Positions 5,140 through 6,558 of a DNA stretch of 6,558 nucleotides are shown piece by piece. The stretch's first letter is position 1, and the number at the start of each line of letters is the position of its first letter. The position numbers and the translations under genes were made by a program. Source of the DNA: Bacillota bacterium (GTDB lineage Bacteria > Bacillota > Clostridia > Lachnospirales > Cellulosilyticaceae). Below the pieces are notes generated by a model. The model was not told the DNA's origin. It was given only the letters and a program-made list of their open reading frames with translations, and made no database searches. The stretch lies in the NCBI GenBank assembly GCA_023412455.1, contig JAEYNQ010000207.1:1-6558 (forward strand), in the 5' to 3' direction.

Positions 5140-6267
5140 ATGACTAAACAACCTTCTTTTACTATTAAACAAATTTTTAAAGATCATTGGTTAAACTTTG
5201 TTAAATCTCATTCTAAGTTTGAAATCCGCCCTATTGTTTTCAAGGAAGTCAACAAAATCATCTACTGTGGTGATTTTTCTAAAGGTCATGCTCTTTATCA
5301 ATGCTCTCACTGTGGCTCTCTTCTTCATGTCCCTTTCCGTTGTAAAAGTCGTTTTTGCAACACTTGTGGCATGCAATATGTTAATGAGCGAGCTTTTAAT
5401 CTTTCTAAAAAACTTATTAAGTGCAAGCATCGCCATCTTGTCTTTACTATTCCTACTGAACTTCGCTCTTTTTTCCGTAAAGATCGTTCTTTACTTCATC
5501 TTCTTTTTCATGCTGTTTCTCATACCCTTCTTTCTTGGTTTACTTCTCAGAATAAGGCTGAAGCTTTCACTCCTGGTTTTGTTTCTACTTTGCATACTTT
5601 TGGTCGTGACCTCAAGTGGAATCCTCATATACATACTCTTATTACTGAAGGTGCTTCTGGTAACCTTACTGTATGGCGTCATTTTAAACATTTCCCTTAC
5701 CCTATGCTTCGCCGTCGTTTTCAAACCACTTTACTCGATCTTATGGAAAAAGCTATTGGTTCTTCTTTTTATCAACTAAAGACCTCTCTTTTCTATTCTT
5801 ATAAAGAAGGTTTCTATGTTTATGCAAAGCCAAATCCTTTAGCTGATACCGAAAAGGCTGTTCAGTATGTTGTTCGTTATACTGGCAGGCCTGCTATGGC
5901 TCAATCTCGCATTTTAAACTACGATGGTAACACTGTTACTTTTTGGTATCAACGTCATGAGGATAACAAAAAGATCATTGAAAGTATTTCGGCTTTTGAC
6001 TTTATCAAACGCCTTATTATCCACATTCCTGAAGCTCAGTTTAAAACGGTGCGCTATTATGGTCTCTATGCCAAGAAACATAAATTTAGTCCTCTTTTTT
6101 TCAAGATGGTTTCTAATAATAAACGCATCTTTCATGAGCGCTACTCTCACTGGCGTGAACGCATCTTACTCTCTTTTGGTTATGACCCTATTAAATGCAC
6201 ATGTGGGCATATCATGGAATTAGTCGATATTTTTTATTCATCACATTTGTCGTATAATTCTTCTTAG
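5140..6267 (+). CDS. IS91-family transposase (Y2 HUH)
   Basis: The 375-aa protein cuts and rejoins single DNA strands to move the element by rolling-circle transposition. The N-terminal zinc-binding part has C55-x2-C58, C68, C73 and C76 (QCSHCG and CKSRFCNTCG). The HUH metal site is NPHIHTLITEG, with H163 and H165. The two catalytic tyrosines are Y243 and Y247 in QYVVRYTGRPAMAQSRI, the YxxxY pattern and RPA block of IS91/IS801 proteins. A C-terminal CTCGH (353-357) may bind another metal. I chose the ATG at 5140 because AGGTGA lies 5 nt upstream; the GTG at 5131 overlaps that site. All expected motifs are present with no internal stop, so it looks active. It is followed 38 bp later by a zinc-ribbon gene. 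Confidence 0.93.
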   Translation: MTKQPSFTIKQIFKDHWLNFVKSHSKFEIRPIVFKEVNKIIYCGDFSKGHALYQCSHCGSLLHVPFRCKSRFCNTCGMQYVNERAFNLSKKLIKCKHRHLVFTIPTELRSFFRKDRSLLHLLFHAVSHTLLSWFTSQNKAEAFTPGFVSTLHTFGRDLKWNPHIHTLITEGASGNLTVWRHFKHFPYPMLRRRFQTTLLDLMEKAIGSSFYQLKTSLFYSYKEGFYVYAKPNPLADTEKAVQYVVRYTGRPAMAQSRILNYDGNTVTFWYQRHEDNKKIIESISAFDFIKRLIIHIPEAQFKTVRYYGLYAKKHKFSPLFFKMVSNNKRIFHERYSHWRERILLSFGYDPIKCTCGHIMELVDIFYSSHLSYNSS

Positions 6268-6290
6268 AAGATACATTCTTGAATACAACT

Positions 6291-6308
6291 AAGGAGGATT
6301 TTACTTTG
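6291..6308 (+). promoter_or_regulatory. Ribosome binding site that decides a TTG start
   Basis: AAGGAGG at 6291-6297 is followed after 8 nt by TTG at 6306-6308. An upstream in-frame TTG at 6279 has no such site, and the AAGGAGG would then lie inside its coding sequence. The downstream TTG is therefore the likely start. Confidence 0.7.
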
Positions 6309-6542
6309 AATATTTTAGAAGGTTTTACTGAAAAGGATCATTTAGTTGAGTTTGTTTGTAAAAAATGTGCCTATCACCTTTGGGTCCCTCAATTTATTGT
6401 CCAAGAACTTGAAGAAGACAATATCTTTAACGGGCTTCCTAGTTCCGTACCACCAGAACCATTTTGTCAAAAATGTGATGGTACTATGACACCTGTTTGT
6501 TATACAGGTATTCAAGGAGTAACTTATGAATTCAAAAAATAA
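6306..6542 (+). CDS. Small zinc-ribbon protein carried with the IS91-family transposase
   Basis: The product is 78 aa from the TTG start at 6306, chosen because AAGGAGG is 8 nt upstream. Two CxxC pairs, C18-x2-C21 (VCKKC) and C54-x2-C57 (FCQKC), suggest a single zinc ribbon around a central acidic segment (QELEEDNIFNG). There is no membrane segment or signal peptide. It lies 38 bp after the transposase on the same strand and is probably cotranscribed as part of the element. The function is unknown to me. A role in binding element DNA or modulating the transposase is a guess based only on position and the zinc motif. The stop TAA (6540-6542) is inside the window, so the gene is complete. Confidence 0.75.
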   Translation: MNILEGFTEKDHLVEFVCKKCAYHLWVPQFIVQELEEDNIFNGLPSSVPPEPFCQKCDGTMTPVCYTGIQGVTYEFKK

Positions 6543-6558
6543 TTTGCTTTCATAAGTA

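Larger units (their letters stand above)
5031..6558 (+). mobile_element. IS91-family insertion element, left part (right end outside window)
   Basis: A Y2 HUH transposase and a small zinc-ribbon gene are preceded by a hairpin-rich segment that looks like the terIS end. IS91-family elements move by rolling-circle replication, need no terminal inverted repeats, and have oriIS beyond the 3' end of the transposase, which is not in this window. The left boundary is estimated at about 5031-5037, where the apparent host reading frame gives way to hairpins. The exact end cannot be fixed without an empty site or a second copy. Confidence 0.7.

Noticed and set aside
5198..5779. 193-aa hydrophobic plus-strand ORF inside the transposase
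   Set aside because: It is the +1 frame of a T-rich transposase gene; leucine and phenylalanine richness comes from shifted TTT/CTT codons, and the true frame has all HUH and Y2 motifs.

Overview
The window looks like chromosome of a low-GC, anaerobic Gram-positive bacterium, probably class Clostridia. It is AT-rich, most genes have strong AGGAGG-type ribosome sites, and it encodes a desulfoferrodoxin-type iron protein and a TudS-like cysteine protein that resembles clostridial homologues. I cannot name the species.

Left part (1-2001, all on the minus strand). A LysR-family regulator (1102-2001) is followed after one codon, in the same reading frame, by a 105-codon ORF (781-1098). That ORF reads like the C-terminal third of a radical SAM protein and has no ribosome site of its own. 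About 127 bp further on is a XRE-type helix-turn-helix protein fused to a complete desulfoferrodoxin/superoxide-reductase module (72-653). A long hairpin with a U-tract (8-59) ends the block.

Centre (2002-3195, plus strand). The azlC and azlD genes, which overlap by 11 bp, encode a two-subunit branched-chain amino acid exporter. They diverge from lysR. The 113-bp intergenic region holds a perfect dyad with T-N11-A spacing between overlapping divergent promoters, as expected if the LysR protein controls azlCD and itself. The 129 bp between azlD and the next, convergent gene (3196-3324) show no gene and no convincing terminator.

Right-centre (3325-4908, minus strand). Three closely spaced genes form a likely operon, in transcription order: an isochorismatase/nicotinamidase-like cysteine hydrolase, a DUF952 protein and a TudS-related putative desulfidase. 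Upstream of the first gene lies what looks like the 3' tail of another gene of the same orientation (4942 to about 5031), cut off by a mobile element.

Right end (about 5031-6558). This is the left part of an IS91-family, Y2 HUH-type insertion element. Its left end has two back-to-back hairpin terminators facing opposite ways, followed by an intact transposase (5140-6267) and a small zinc-ribbon protein that starts at TTG (6306-6542). The element's right end (oriIS) lies beyond the window.

The most notable items are the regulator-SOR fusion, which keeps all iron ligands but has lost the catalytic lysine; the ribosome site preserved at its fusion junction; the radical SAM remnant joined in frame behind lysR; and the gene tail at the IS boundary.
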